DNA of 64,000 nucleotides from Clostridium sp. TW13 (GTDB lineage: Bacteria; Bacillota; Clostridia; Clostridiales; Clostridiaceae), in contig NZ_BROD01000001.1 in assembly GCF_024345225.1 (NCBI RefSeq), positions 806,001 to 870,000 of the forward strand, given 5' to 3'. A program made the translations under genes and the position numbers. How positions within the stretch are numbered: position 1 is the first letter of the stretch; every line of letters begins with the position of its first letter. Below are positions 53,854 through 62,928 of this stretch, one piece after another. The notes below the pieces were generated by a model, which did no database searches, had not been told where the DNA came from, and was given only the letters and a program-made list of their open reading frames with translations.

Positions 53854-54783
53854 ATGAATAAAAGTTCGAAAATATTTGTTGCAGGCCATAGAGGATTAGT
53901 TGGTTCAGCTATTGTTAGATGTTTAAAAAATAATGGGTATAATAATTTGATTTTGAAAACTCATGCTGAATTAGATTTAATTAATCAATCAGATGTTAGT
54001 TCATTTTTTGAGATTGAAAAACCAGAATATGTTTTTTTAGCAGCAGCTAAAGTTGGAGGGATATATGCTAATGATGTATATCCAGCAGATTTTATATATG
54101 AAAATTTAATGATAGAAAGCAATGTAATAAAAGCAGCTCATGATAATAAAGTGAAGAAATTATTATTTTTAGGAAGTAGCTGTATATATCCTAAATTTGC
54201 AGAACAGCCGATTAAAGAAAGTGAATTGTTATCAGGAGAACTTGAACCTACTAATGAAGCTTATGCAGTGGCTAAGATAGCTGGTCTTGAAATGTGTAAA
54301 TTTTTTAAGAGGCAGTATGGGGATAATTTTATTAGTTGTATGCCAACTAATCTTTATGGAAGAAACGACAACTTTGATTTAAATACTTCCCATGTTATGC
54401 CAGCATTGATAAGAAAGATTCATGAGGCTAAAGTTAATAATTCAGAAGAAGTTGAAGTATGGGGAACTGGCACTCCGTTAAGAGAATTCTTGCATGTAGA
54501 TGATATGGCAGATGCATGCGTATTTTTAATGAATAATTATGATGGAGAACAGCATGTAAATATAGGAACAGGAGAAGAAATATCAATAAAAGATCTAGCT
54601 AAGTTGATAAAAAAAATTGTGGGATACAATGGGAAAATTATATTTAATACAAAAATGAAAGATGGTACACCAAGAAAAGTTTGTGATGTAAGCGAGTTAA
54701 AATCCATAGGGTGGAGATATAGCATTAATTTAGAAGATGGTATAAGAGATGTATACCAATGGTATAAGGAAAATATGAATTAA
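53854..54783 (+). CDS. fcl: GDP-L-fucose synthase
   Basis: Fcl (WcaG) epimerises and reduces the Gmd product to GDP-L-fucose. The 309-residue protein has IFVAGHRGLVGSAIVRCL, AAAKVGGIYANDVYPADFIY, and FLGSSCIYPKFAEQPIKES. The catalytic segment is EAYAVAKIAGLEMCKF. I use the ATG at 53854, seven bases after AAAGGTG; a GTG at 53845 lies in the site itself. It ends at a terminator hairpin. Confidence 0.94.
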   Translation: MNKSSKIFVAGHRGLVGSAIVRCLKNNGYNNLILKTHAELDLINQSDVSSFFEIEKPEYVFLAAAKVGGIYANDVYPADFIYENLMIESNVIKAAHDNKVKKLLFLGSSCIYPKFAEQPIKESELLSGELEPTNEAYAVAKIAGLEMCKFFKRQYGDNFISCMPTNLYGRNDNFDLNTSHVMPALIRKIHEAKVNNSEEVEVWGTGTPLREFLHVDDMADACVFLMNNYDGEQHVNIGTGEEISIKDLAKLIKKIVGYNGKIIFNTKMKDGTPRKVCDVSELKSIGWRYSINLEDGIRDVYQWYKENMN

Positions 54784-54815
54784 ATTTTAATATAAAATCT
54801 AGTTATTAAAAAGTA

Positions 54816-54867
54816 AAGCAAATTGAAATATCTTATGTTTTTATGAGATGTTTTAATTTGCTTTTTT
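54816..54867 (+). terminator. Terminator after fcl
   Basis: AAGCAAATTGAAATATCTTA pairs with the AGATGTTTTAATTTGCTT arm and is followed by six T. The arm ends closely match the terminator at 56392. Confidence 0.8.
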
Positions 54868-54927
54868 ATTTGTGTCTTAGTACATTCTTATTAACAAAAT
54901 GATATCTTAGTCTATGTGTTAACTTTT

Positions 54928-55000
54928 TTATCCGACAGCTAGCATTTGTAACACTCCAACTTTTTTTAGTTGGAGATAACGGCTACACGTTCCTGGATAA
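54928..55000 (+). ncRNA. Candidate structured element with three nested stems
   Basis: Three stems nest in order: TTATCC (54928-54933) with GGATAA (54995-55000), TAGC (54940-54943) with GCTA (54982-54985), and CTCCAAC (54954-54960) with GTTGGAG (54969-54975) around a TTTTTTTA loop. The internal sides hold GACAGC and GATAACGG. It could be a small RNA or a leftover insertion-sequence end. Low certainty. Confidence 0.35.
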
Positions 55001-55123
55001 GTGTAAAAAATTATGGACTAAATAACTGTCTTTCAATTGATAAATTCAAGGAAAAAGATTATTAATATAATGAAAAGTTAACTATAGGTGGAGACATTTG
55101 GGCGACAAGGTAGGCTAAAAGTA

Positions 55124-55152
55124 TTGACAAAGATGAAAGTTATTAATAATAT
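55124..55152 (+). promoter_or_regulatory. Sigma-A type promoter upstream of the SGNH-like gene
   Basis: A perfect TTGACA (55124-55129) is followed after 17 bases by TAATAT (55147-55152), four of six matches to TATAAT. The leader would be about 110 bases. Confidence 0.5.
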
Positions 55153-55267
55153 TTAAATTAAAATCTTCAATTTAAAAGTAATTGTACTGATAGAAACATA
55201 AAAATAGAATTAATATTTTATTTAGGTATTATAAAAAGAATACTATTTATAGAAAGGAATGGATATT

Positions 55268-56368
55268 ATGCGCAGAGTATTAGTTTGGGGAACAGGTTCA
55301 GCGTGGGATAAATCAAAAGTTATAATTTATGAAGATAATATAGAAATAGTTGGATTTATAGAGACACAAAGGAGAGATATAGAACAATATAAAGAAGGAA
55401 AGTTAATTATTACTCCTAGTGAAATAAAAAAATATGATTATGATTCGATTTTTATAGCATCAAGTGCTAAGAATGAAATAACTAAAGAATTGATAAATTT
55501 AAATGTTACTGAAGATAAGATAATATATTTATGGGAGATATATAATTACTTAGAACGTTGTTATCAGATGAAGAGGTACTTAGAAAAAAAGTTAGAGGAA
55601 GTAAGTTCTAAAAGGATAGATACTATTGTTACAGGATTATCTTATGCAAGATGGGGAATTGATTCAACACTAGCACCAAAAAGCTTAGTGAATTTAGCTA
55701 TGGATTCCTCAGATTTATATACTAATTACTTAATTTGTAAAAAAGCATTACAGATAAATAACAAAATTAAGAAGGTTATAATAGGACTAAGTTATTTTAG
55801 TTTTGAATACGATTCGTCAAAGATAAAAGAGTATTATAAATATGACTGTCAAATGATATATAAAGATTTAGTTGATGATAATAGGGGAAGATTAGAAAAT
55901 GAGTTTTGTAATTATAATTATGAAGTATTAGATAATTTTGATTATGATAATTTAGGTGAAATGAAATCTGAAGTGTTAGCAAATACTTCCTTACTAGAAT
56001 ATGAAATGAATGAAAGAAATGCAAGATGTAAAGAGGAAGCTATTAGAGATAGTCGGAAGGATTATCCATTAACAGTGAAAAGCAACATTGAGATCTTAAA
56101 AGCATACGTTAATATGTTACAAGATTATGGATGTGAAATAAAATTTGTTGTTTTCCCAGTTAATAAAGTTTATTCTAAGTATTTTGATGAAAAGTTAAAA
56201 AAGCAATTTAGTGTAATAATGGAGTCTCTAAGAACAGAATTTAATTTTCAAATATTTGATTACTTTGATTGTGATGAAATGCAAGATGAAGATTTTAGAG
56301 ATGGATCACATTTAAATAAAAGTGGAGGGGAAAAATTCACAAGGATTTTAATTAATAAAGTATTATAA
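55268..56368 (+). CDS. Protein with N-terminal Rossmann-like module and possible SGNH-type C-terminal domain
   Basis: The 366-residue protein starts with RRVLVWGTGSAWDKSKVIIY, the module seen in four neighbours (about residues 2-95). The rest contains IVTGLSYARWGIDS and, near the end, DGSHLNKSGGEKFT. The latter resembles the Asp-x-x-His block of SGNH hydrolases and acyltransferases. It may add or remove an acyl group on a sugar, but this is inference. I use the ATG at 55268, ten bases after AGAAAGGA; the ATG at 55259 abuts that site. It stands alone between two look-alike terminators. Confidence 0.65.
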   Translation: MRRVLVWGTGSAWDKSKVIIYEDNIEIVGFIETQRRDIEQYKEGKLIITPSEIKKYDYDSIFIASSAKNEITKELINLNVTEDKIIYLWEIYNYLERCYQMKRYLEKKLEEVSSKRIDTIVTGLSYARWGIDSTLAPKSLVNLAMDSSDLYTNYLICKKALQINNKIKKVIIGLSYFSFEYDSSKIKEYYKYDCQMIYKDLVDDNRGRLENEFCNYNYEVLDNFDYDNLGEMKSEVLANTSLLEYEMNERNARCKEEAIRDSRKDYPLTVKSNIEILKAYVNMLQDYGCEIKFVVFPVNKVYSKYFDEKLKKQFSVIMESLRTEFNFQIFDYFDCDEMQDEDFRDGSHLNKSGGEKFTRILINKVL

Positions 56369-56673
56369 TATTTCTAATTGTCTAAAGATTTAAAGCAAAT
56401 TAGTATATCTTTTATTGAATTTAGGTATATTAATTTGCTTTTTATATTGACAAAAGTATAAGTTATACATTATATTTATCTAAATTCATTTCTCTATTTT
56501 CAATAAAAATTATCTATATAATTATAAAATCTAAACTCTTATTAATTATCCAAAAAGAATGTAAAAAAGCTATTATAAGTAATTGTAAAAGAATATATAG
56601 AATGTATTTTGAACAAAATAAGATTAAAATTTAATTTATTATTAAGTAAAGATTATACTAAGGAGAATTAAAA
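56369..56673 (+). other. Non-coding stretch of 305 bases
   Basis: It holds a terminator for the preceding gene (56392-56443) and a possible sigma-A promoter: TTGACA at 56447-56452, an 18-base spacer and TATATT at 56471-56476. About 195 AT-rich bases follow before the radical SAM gene. I see no open reading frame. Confidence 0.6.
56392..56443 (+). terminator. Terminator after the SGNH-like gene
   Basis: AAAGCAAATTAGTATA pairs with TATATTAATTTGCTTT and is followed by T. The outer arms AAAGCAAATT and AATTTGCTTT are shared with the terminator at 54816. Confidence 0.8.
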
Positions 56674-57690
56674 ATGAATAAAAACATAAGTTTTAAAGAT
56701 AGAATGAATCAATATTATAGTGAAAATAAAGAGTTAATGCCAGACTTCCCTAAAAATATGCTTCTTGAAGTTACAAATGCATGTAATCATAGCTGTGTTT
56801 TTTGTGCAAATTCTAAGATGACTAGAAAAAAATCATTAATTGATTTCAATTTTGCTTGTAGAATATTAAAGGAAGCATACGATTTAGGAACTAGAGAAGT
56901 GGGATTTTATTCTACAGGGGAACCTTTGATAAATAAAGATTTGGAGCAATATATTAAACTAGCTAAAGATATAGGATATGAATATGTATATATTACTACT
57001 AATGGGGCGTTGCTAATGCCAGAAAGAGCAAGAAGCATAGTAGAATCTGGAATAGATAGTATAAAGTTTTCAATAAATGCAGGTACTAAAGAAAAATATT
57101 TAGCGATACATGGGCAAGATAATTTTGAAGAGGTTTACAATAATCTCAAGTATTTATTTGAATACAGAAAAGAGCATGAACTTAATTTTAAAATCTTTGT
57201 TTCTTGTATTTTGACAAAATATACTGCAGTAGAGAAAGAAATTTTTGTTGAAAAATTTGGCAAAATTTCTGACAATATAGCCTTTTTGAATTGTAAAAAT
57301 CAATGTGGAGTAATGTATGAAATCAATAATCTTCTTGAGGTGGATAACACAGAAGATGTCCCAATGAGTACATATTGCCCACTCCCTTTTAACAAACTAC
57401 ATATAACCTGTGAAGGATATATTACAGCTTGTTGTGCAGATTTCCAAAATTATTTAGCTGTGGCTGATTTAAACAATACAAAATTAATTGATGCGTGGAA
57501 CAATGAAACATTTATACAATTGAGAAGAAGGCATATAGAAAATACTTTAGAAGGAACATTATGTTTTAATTGTGTTGAAAACAAAAATGATAAAATTTTA
57601 CCATTAGAATCTAAACTTTCTGCAAAAATTGACGATAATTGTTTTAATAAGAGAGATGAAATAATAGATAGGATTAAATTGATTAAATAA
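56674..57690 (+). CDS. Radical SAM protein with SPASM-type C-terminus
   Basis: The 338-residue protein has the radical SAM cluster motif CNHSCVFC (C37, C41, C44), then EVGFYSTGEPLINKDLEQYI and YVYITTNGALLMPERA. A C-terminal Cys-rich SPASM-like region follows (YCPLPFNKLHITCEGYITAC, CADF, LCFNCVEN) that would hold further FeS clusters. The substrate is unknown. Position between a possible acyl-modifying gene and legB suggests a sugar or peptide modification linked to surface glycosylation. Long AT-rich leader upstream. Confidence 0.85.
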   Translation: MNKNISFKDRMNQYYSENKELMPDFPKNMLLEVTNACNHSCVFCANSKMTRKKSLIDFNFACRILKEAYDLGTREVGFYSTGEPLINKDLEQYIKLAKDIGYEYVYITTNGALLMPERARSIVESGIDSIKFSINAGTKEKYLAIHGQDNFEEVYNNLKYLFEYRKEHELNFKIFVSCILTKYTAVEKEIFVEKFGKISDNIAFLNCKNQCGVMYEINNLLEVDNTEDVPMSTYCPLPFNKLHITCEGYITACCADFQNYLAVADLNNTKLIDAWNNETFIQLRRRHIENTLEGTLCFNCVENKNDKILPLESKLSAKIDDNCFNKRDEIIDRIKLIK

Positions 57691-57733
57691 TTTTATAGAG
57701 TATAAGTGAATTTTAATATACAAAGGAGCAACT

Positions 57734-58723
57734 ATGAGTAAAAAGATATTAGTAACAGGAGCAGATGGCTTTATAGGAAGCCATTTAACAGAAATGTTGT
57801 TGGAAGAAGGATATGATGTTAAAGCATTTGCATATTATAATTCCTTCAATTCATGGGGATGGCTTGATACAATGCCAAAAGCAAAACTAAATGAAATAGA
57901 AGTTTTTACTGGGGATATAAGAGATCCTAATGGGGTAAGACAAGCAATGAAAGGAGCGGATGAAGTATATCATCTAGCAGCACTTATTGCCATTCCTTTT
58001 AGTTATCATTCACCAGATTCCTATGTAGATACTAATATAAAAGGAACCTTGAATGTACTTCAAGCAGCTAAGGATTTAGAATTAGATAGAGTTTTGGTGA
58101 CTTCAACTTCAGAAGTTTATGGAACAGCTCAATATGTACCTATAGATGAAAATCATCCTTTTCAGGGGCAATCACCATACTCTGCTACTAAAATAGGCGC
58201 TGATAGATTGGCTGAGTCATTTTATAGAAGCTTTAATTTGCCAGTAACTATAGTGAGGCCGTTTAATACTTATGGACCAAGACAGTCAGCAAGGGCTGTA
58301 ATTCCAACTATAATTACTCAGTTGTTGTCTGGAAAGACAGAAATTAAACTAGGAACTTTATCTCCTACTAGGGATTTCAATTATGTTAAAGATACAGCAA
58401 GAGGATTTATTGAGATAGCAAAGAGTAACAAAACTATAGGGCAAGAGATAAATATAGCAACTCAAGCAGAGATATCTATTGGGCAATTAGCAGAGGAGTT
58501 AATAAAACAAATTAATCCTAATGCTCAAATCATATGTGATGATGAAAGAATAAGGCCAGATAAAAGTGAAGTAAATAGATTGCTTGGTTCAAATAAAAAG
58601 ATAATGGAACTTACTAACTGGAAGCCACAATATACTTTTGAGCAGGGGATAAAGGAAACGATTGAGTGGTTTATGGTTAAAGAAAATATACAAGGTTATA
58701 AAACTGATATATATAACATTTAG
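57734..58723 (+). CDS. legB: LegB-type NDP-sugar 4,6-dehydratase
   Basis: LegB begins legionaminic acid synthesis by making the 4-keto-6-deoxy sugar from a GDP- or UDP-GlcNAc. The 329-residue SDR protein has ILVTGADGFIGSHLTEMLLE, VYHLAALIAIPFSYHSPDSY, TSTSEVYGTA and the catalytic YSATKIGADRLAES segment. VRPFNTYGPRQSARAVIPTI is typical of this group. AAAGGAG precedes the ATG. It starts a run legB-legC-ptmE-legF-legG-legI. Confidence 0.9.
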   Translation: MSKKILVTGADGFIGSHLTEMLLEEGYDVKAFAYYNSFNSWGWLDTMPKAKLNEIEVFTGDIRDPNGVRQAMKGADEVYHLAALIAIPFSYHSPDSYVDTNIKGTLNVLQAAKDLELDRVLVTSTSEVYGTAQYVPIDENHPFQGQSPYSATKIGADRLAESFYRSFNLPVTIVRPFNTYGPRQSARAVIPTIITQLLSGKTEIKLGTLSPTRDFNYVKDTARGFIEIAKSNKTIGQEINIATQAEISIGQLAEELIKQINPNAQIICDDERIRPDKSEVNRLLGSNKKIMELTNWKPQYTFEQGIKETIEWFMVKENIQGYKTDIYNI

Positions 58724-58735
58724 GCGGGTGATAAC

Positions 58736-59902
58736 ATGAATGAATTTATTCCTTTATCAGTACCAAATCTAAAAGGAAATGAACTTAAATATGTAACAGA
58801 GGCTGTAGAAGCAGAATGGGTATCTACAGGTGGTGCATATATTGATAGATTTGAGAAAGATATAGCTAGCTATTTAAAAGTTAATTCTGCAGTGGCTTGT
58901 CAAAGTGGAACTGCAGCTTTACATCTTTCACTAATTCAAAGTGAGGTAGAAAGTGGAGATGAGGTAATAGTTCCTACATTAACCTTTATCGCAGCAGTTA
59001 ATCCTGTTAAGTATTGTGGTGCTTATCCTATATTTATGGATTGTGATGATTCACTTACTATGGATACAGCTAAATTAAGAGAATTTTGTGAGAATAATTG
59101 TAATTTCAACTATGGTAAATTAATTAATAAAAAGACAGGAAGAACTATAAAAGCTGTAGTGGTAGTTCATGTTTTTGGAAACTTAGCTAATATGTCAGAA
59201 ATAATGAAAATAGCAAAAAAATATAATTTAAAAGTTGTTGAGGATGCCACTGAAGCTTTAGGTTCCTACTATACAGAAGGGCCATATAAAGGAATGTTTG
59301 CAGGCACTATTGGAGATTTTGGAGCGTATTCCTTTAACGGTAATAAAATTATAACTACAGGTGGTGGTGGTATGCTTGTAGCAAAAAGTGATGAGGATTT
59401 GAATAAAGTAAAATATCTTTCTACCCAAGCAAAGGATGACTTACTTTATTACATACATGATGAGGTTGGATATAACTATAGGATGACAAACCTTCAAGCA
59501 GCCCTTGGCACTGCTCAACTTGAAAAACTTGAAGAGTTTATCAAAGTAAAAAAAGAAAACTATTTTTTATATAAAGAGTTACTTGGTTCAATAGATGGGG
59601 TGAAGATACTAGATTTTAATGAGAATGTTAGATCTAATTATTGGTTTTATTCTTTATTATTAGACAGTACGAAGCTAAGAAGAGATGAACTAATAAAAGA
59701 GCTAAGCAAGAATAAAATTCAAACTCGCCCTATTTGGGGATTGATACATGAACAAAAACCTTATAAAGAATCAGAAACTTACAGAATTAAAAAGGCTCTT
59801 TATTATCATGATACAGTTGTTAATATACCTTGCAGCTCAAATCTTAGTACAGAAGAGGTTTGTAGGGTTGCAAAAAGTATAAAGAATATCTTATTAAAGT
59901 AA
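58736..59902 (+). CDS. legC: LegC-family PLP aminotransferase
   Basis: LegC aminates C4 of the LegB product. The 388-residue DegT/DnrJ/EryC1 protein has VACQSGTAALHLSLIQSEVE, VVEDATEALGSYY and the aldimine lysine in FGAYSFNGNKIITTGGGGM. EVGYNYRMTNLQAALGTAQL is also present. It lies 12 bases after legB and is distinct from PseC of the first island. Confidence 0.9.
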   Translation: MNEFIPLSVPNLKGNELKYVTEAVEAEWVSTGGAYIDRFEKDIASYLKVNSAVACQSGTAALHLSLIQSEVESGDEVIVPTLTFIAAVNPVKYCGAYPIFMDCDDSLTMDTAKLREFCENNCNFNYGKLINKKTGRTIKAVVVVHVFGNLANMSEIMKIAKKYNLKVVEDATEALGSYYTEGPYKGMFAGTIGDFGAYSFNGNKIITTGGGGMLVAKSDEDLNKVKYLSTQAKDDLLYYIHDEVGYNYRMTNLQAALGTAQLEKLEEFIKVKKENYFLYKELLGSIDGVKILDFNENVRSNYWFYSLLLDSTKLRRDELIKELSKNKIQTRPIWGLIHEQKPYKESETYRIKKALYYHDTVVNIPCSSNLSTEEVCRVAKSIKNILLK

Positions 59903-59916
59903 GAGGAGTGTGCATA

Positions 59917-60960
59917 TTGGAAGAGATATTTATTAGTAAAGAAAAATCAATTAAAGAGGCTATAAAAAAAATTGATGTCACAGCAAAGAAAATACTATTA
60001 GTCGTGGAAGATGGTCAGCTTATAGCAACCATTACCGATGGAGATATAAGAAGATGGATTTTGAAAAATGGAGATTTGAATTCAGCAGTAGAAAATATTA
60101 TGAATACTTCTCCTATAGTTTTAAATATAGAAGAAAAACATTTAGCAAAACAATATATGCATGAAAAATGTATAGAAGCATTGCCATTAGTAGACTATGA
60201 AAATAGAGTTCTAGATGTAGTATTCTGGAATGAAAAATATAATGAAGATTTTCATCAATATAATAAAATATCTAATCCTGTAGTAATCATGGCTGGAGGC
60301 AAAGGTACAAGATTATATCCATATACTAAGATATTGCCCAAACCATTGATTCCAATAGGAGATTTATCTATAACTGAAAGAATAATTAATAGATTCTATA
60401 GATGTGGATGTCAAAATTTTTATCTTACTGTTAATTATAAGAAAAATATGATAAAGGCATACTTTGATGAATTAAAAAAGGACTATGAGGTATCATATGT
60501 AGAGGAAGGAAAGTTTTTGGGCACAGGTGGAAGCTTATCTTTACTAAGAGGAAAGATAAAAGAAACTTTTTTTGTGAGTAATTGTGATATTTTAGTAGAA
60601 GCAAATTATTCAGATATTTTACAATATCACAAAGATAAGAAAAATCTAATAACTATGGTGACTTCATTAAAGAATTACCAGATACCATATGGTGTAATAA
60701 AGTTAAATGATTATGGTGAAGTTATTGGGACTACTGAAAAACCTGACTATGATTATCTTGTAAATACAGGATTTTATATTTTAGAACCTCAAGCTTTAGA
60801 TGATATTCCTAAGGATACATTCTTTCATATAACAGATCTAATTAATAAATATATTGAAGAAGGTAAGAAGGTAGGAACTTATCCAATTACAGAAAATTCA
60901 TGGCTCGATATGGGTGAAATGAAAGAGATGGATAGGATGTTAGAGCAATTGAAACTATAA
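59917..60960 (+). CDS. CBS-domain nucleotidyltransferase, PtmE-like
   Basis: In Campylobacter, PtmE makes GDP-glucosamine for the legionaminic pathway. The 347-residue protein has two N-terminal CBS motifs (about residues 1-120, ITDGDIRRWILKNGDLNSAV) and a nucleotidyltransferase domain with VIMAGGKGTRLYPYTKILPK and FLGTGGSLSLL. I use the TTG at 59917, with GAGGAG eight bases ahead; a GTG at 59908 overlaps it. GDP specificity is by homology, not visible in sequence. Confidence 0.83.
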   Translation: MEEIFISKEKSIKEAIKKIDVTAKKILLVVEDGQLIATITDGDIRRWILKNGDLNSAVENIMNTSPIVLNIEEKHLAKQYMHEKCIEALPLVDYENRVLDVVFWNEKYNEDFHQYNKISNPVVIMAGGKGTRLYPYTKILPKPLIPIGDLSITERIINRFYRCGCQNFYLTVNYKKNMIKAYFDELKKDYEVSYVEEGKFLGTGGSLSLLRGKIKETFFVSNCDILVEANYSDILQYHKDKKNLITMVTSLKNYQIPYGVIKLNDYGEVIGTTEKPDYDYLVNTGFYILEPQALDDIPKDTFFHITDLINKYIEEGKKVGTYPITENSWLDMGEMKEMDRMLEQLKL

Positions 60961-60984
60961 TTCATAAATATAGGAGTAGTGTGT

Positions 60985-61689
60985 ATGATAAATGATAAGA
61001 ATATATTAGCAATAATTCCTGCTAGAGGTGGGTCAAAAGGATTACCAAGAAAAAATGTAAAAGAATTAGATGGAAAGCCACTTATTTCCTATACAATTGA
61101 AGAGGCTAAAAAAAGCAAATATATTGATAGGATTGTGGTATCAACTGAAGATGAAGAAATTGCTAAAGTAAGCAAGCAATTTGGTGCTCAAGTTCCCTGT
61201 CTAAGACCACAAGAACTTGCAGAAGATTATTCGACTTCGGTAGATTGTGTATTACACATGCTAAAGTGGTTAAAATATAGTGAGAATTATACACCAGATT
61301 ATGTTTGCTTACTTCAATGCACATCACCATTGAGAGATTCTGATGATATTGATGGAGCTATAGAAAAGATTATAGAAATAGGTATGGATGCTGTAGTATC
61401 AATATGTGAAGCAGAGGTTAATCCTTATTGGACAACGATTCTTAATGGAGATAAATTAGAGTATTTTCTTGAAGAAGGCAGAAAAATTACCAGAAGACAA
61501 GAATTACCCAAAGTATATAGAGTAAATGGTGCTATTTATTTAATAGAAACTAAGGTCTTTGTTGAAAATAAAACTTTTGAGCCAGAAAATCTTACAGGAT
61601 TTATTATGAATAATAATAGATCCATAGATATTGATAATAATGAGGATTTTATGCTAGCAGAGCTACTAATTAAACAAAGAAATTTTTAA
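60985..61689 (+). CDS. legF: CMP-legionaminic acid synthetase LegF (PtmB/NeuA-like)
   Basis: LegF activates the nonulosonic acid as CMP-sugar. The 234-residue protein has the signature LAIIPARGGSKGLPRKNVKE, VVSTEDEEIAKVS, VCLLQCTSPLRDSDDIDGAI, and VNGAIYLI. I use the ATG at 60985, eight bases after AGGAG; a GTG at 60979 is too near. It differs from the SpsF-type enzyme of the first island. Confidence 0.9.
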   Translation: MINDKNILAIIPARGGSKGLPRKNVKELDGKPLISYTIEEAKKSKYIDRIVVSTEDEEIAKVSKQFGAQVPCLRPQELAEDYSTSVDCVLHMLKWLKYSENYTPDYVCLLQCTSPLRDSDDIDGAIEKIIEIGMDAVVSICEAEVNPYWTTILNGDKLEYFLEEGRKITRRQELPKVYRVNGAIYLIETKVFVENKTFEPENLTGFIMNNNRSIDIDNNEDFMLAELLIKQRNF

Positions 61690-61772
61690 ATGTAAGAATA
61701 TAGTATTAAGAATTATTTTATAAGATATAATTTTTCATACATCGGAAAAAACATTGTAAGGAGTAATTTTTG

Positions 61773-62924
61773 ATGAGAAAAATATGTGTGATTACTGGAA
61801 CTAGAGCAGAGTATGGTTTGCTAAGAAATACATTAATTAATATTAAAAAGAGCTCTAAGCTTAAACTTCAATTAGTAGTTACAGGAACACATTTGTCAGA
61901 ACATTATGGTTATACTGTAAACGAAATATTAGAAGATAACTTTGAAATTGATGAGAAAATACCTATTTTATTGGAAGGCAATAATACTAGTAATATTGCC
62001 AAAGAAATGGGGCTATTAATGTTTGAACTCTCTCAAGCTTTTGAAAGGCTTAAACCAGATTTGATACTTATTCTAGGGGATAGGTATGAGATATTTGCAG
62101 CAGCTGCAACAGCGATGTCAATGAATATCCCTATTGCCCATATTTCAGGTGGTGAAATAACAGAAGGAGCAATTGATGAGCAAATTAGGCATGCAATAAC
62201 CAAAATGTCACATATTCATTTTCCTGGTGCTCAAATATATGCTCAGAATATCATTAATATGGGGGAAGAGTCTTGGAGAGTCTTTAATGTTGGAGACCCT
62301 GGAATTGAAAATATTAAAATAACAAAGTTTTTAAATAAAGAAGAACTAAAAAGGCAATTGGGGATTGATATAGATGAAGATACATTGCTTATTACATATC
62401 ATCCAGTAACCTTAGAAATAAATGAACTTTCATATCAAATAGAAAATTTACTTAATTCGTTAAATACTATAAACAAAAAAATGATAATAACATATCCTAA
62501 TGCAGATAATGGTGGAGATTATATAATAAAAAAACTACAAGAGTTTAAACAATCAAATTCCAATGTGCATTTATTTCCTAATCTAGGCATTTTAAAGTAT
62601 CTTAGTGTTATGAAATTATGTGGAGCTGTAGTTGGCAATTCATCAAGTGCCTTAGTTGAAGCTCCATATTTAAAAATCCCAGCTATTAATATAGGCAACA
62701 GACAAAAAGGCAGACTTATGGCAGATAATATTATAAGTTGTAGCAATAAGCGTGAAGATATAATAGAAGCTATAAATAAATCTCTAAGTAGTGAATTTAG
62801 AGAAAAAGTACACAATACTAAAAGCCTTTATGGAGAAGGAAATACTAGTAAAGAAATAGTTGAAATTCTTGAAAATATTGAAATTGATGATAAATTACTA
62901 AAAAAGAAGCTAGTTTGGAGTTGA
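61773..62924 (+). CDS. legG: Hydrolysing UDP-sugar 2-epimerase LegG (NeuC-like)
   Basis: LegG removes the nucleotide and inverts C2 to give the free diacetamido hexose. The 383-residue GT-B-like protein has ICVITGTRAEYGLLRNTL, LVVTGTHLSEHYGYTVNEIL, LGDRYEIFAAAATAM, and ISGGEITEGAIDEQIRHAIT. NSSSALVEAPYLKIPAINIG closes the set. I use the ATG at 61773; a TTG at 61770 is adjacent. AAGGAG precedes. Confidence 0.9.
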   Translation: MRKICVITGTRAEYGLLRNTLINIKKSSKLKLQLVVTGTHLSEHYGYTVNEILEDNFEIDEKIPILLEGNNTSNIAKEMGLLMFELSQAFERLKPDLILILGDRYEIFAAAATAMSMNIPIAHISGGEITEGAIDEQIRHAITKMSHIHFPGAQIYAQNIINMGEESWRVFNVGDPGIENIKITKFLNKEELKRQLGIDIDEDTLLITYHPVTLEINELSYQIENLLNSLNTINKKMIITYPNADNGGDYIIKKLQEFKQSNSNVHLFPNLGILKYLSVMKLCGAVVGNSSSALVEAPYLKIPAINIGNRQKGRLMADNIISCSNKREDIIEAINKSLSSEFREKVHNTKSLYGEGNTSKEIVEILENIEIDDKLLKKKLVWS

Positions 62925-62928
62925 TAAT

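Larger units (their letters stand above)
54784..55267 (+). other. Non-coding stretch of 484 bases
   Basis: I see no gene here. It holds a terminator for fcl, a nested stem structure at 54928-55000, and a sigma-A-like promoter at 55124-55152. A short run of codons near 55090-55140 faintly recalls the end of a transposase-type gene, but it is broken by stops. Confidence 0.6.

Noticed and set aside
55080-55160. Transposase (TnpB-like) remnant
   Set aside because: The fragment is under 25 codons, broken by stops and only faintly similar; it is mentioned as a possibility but not called.
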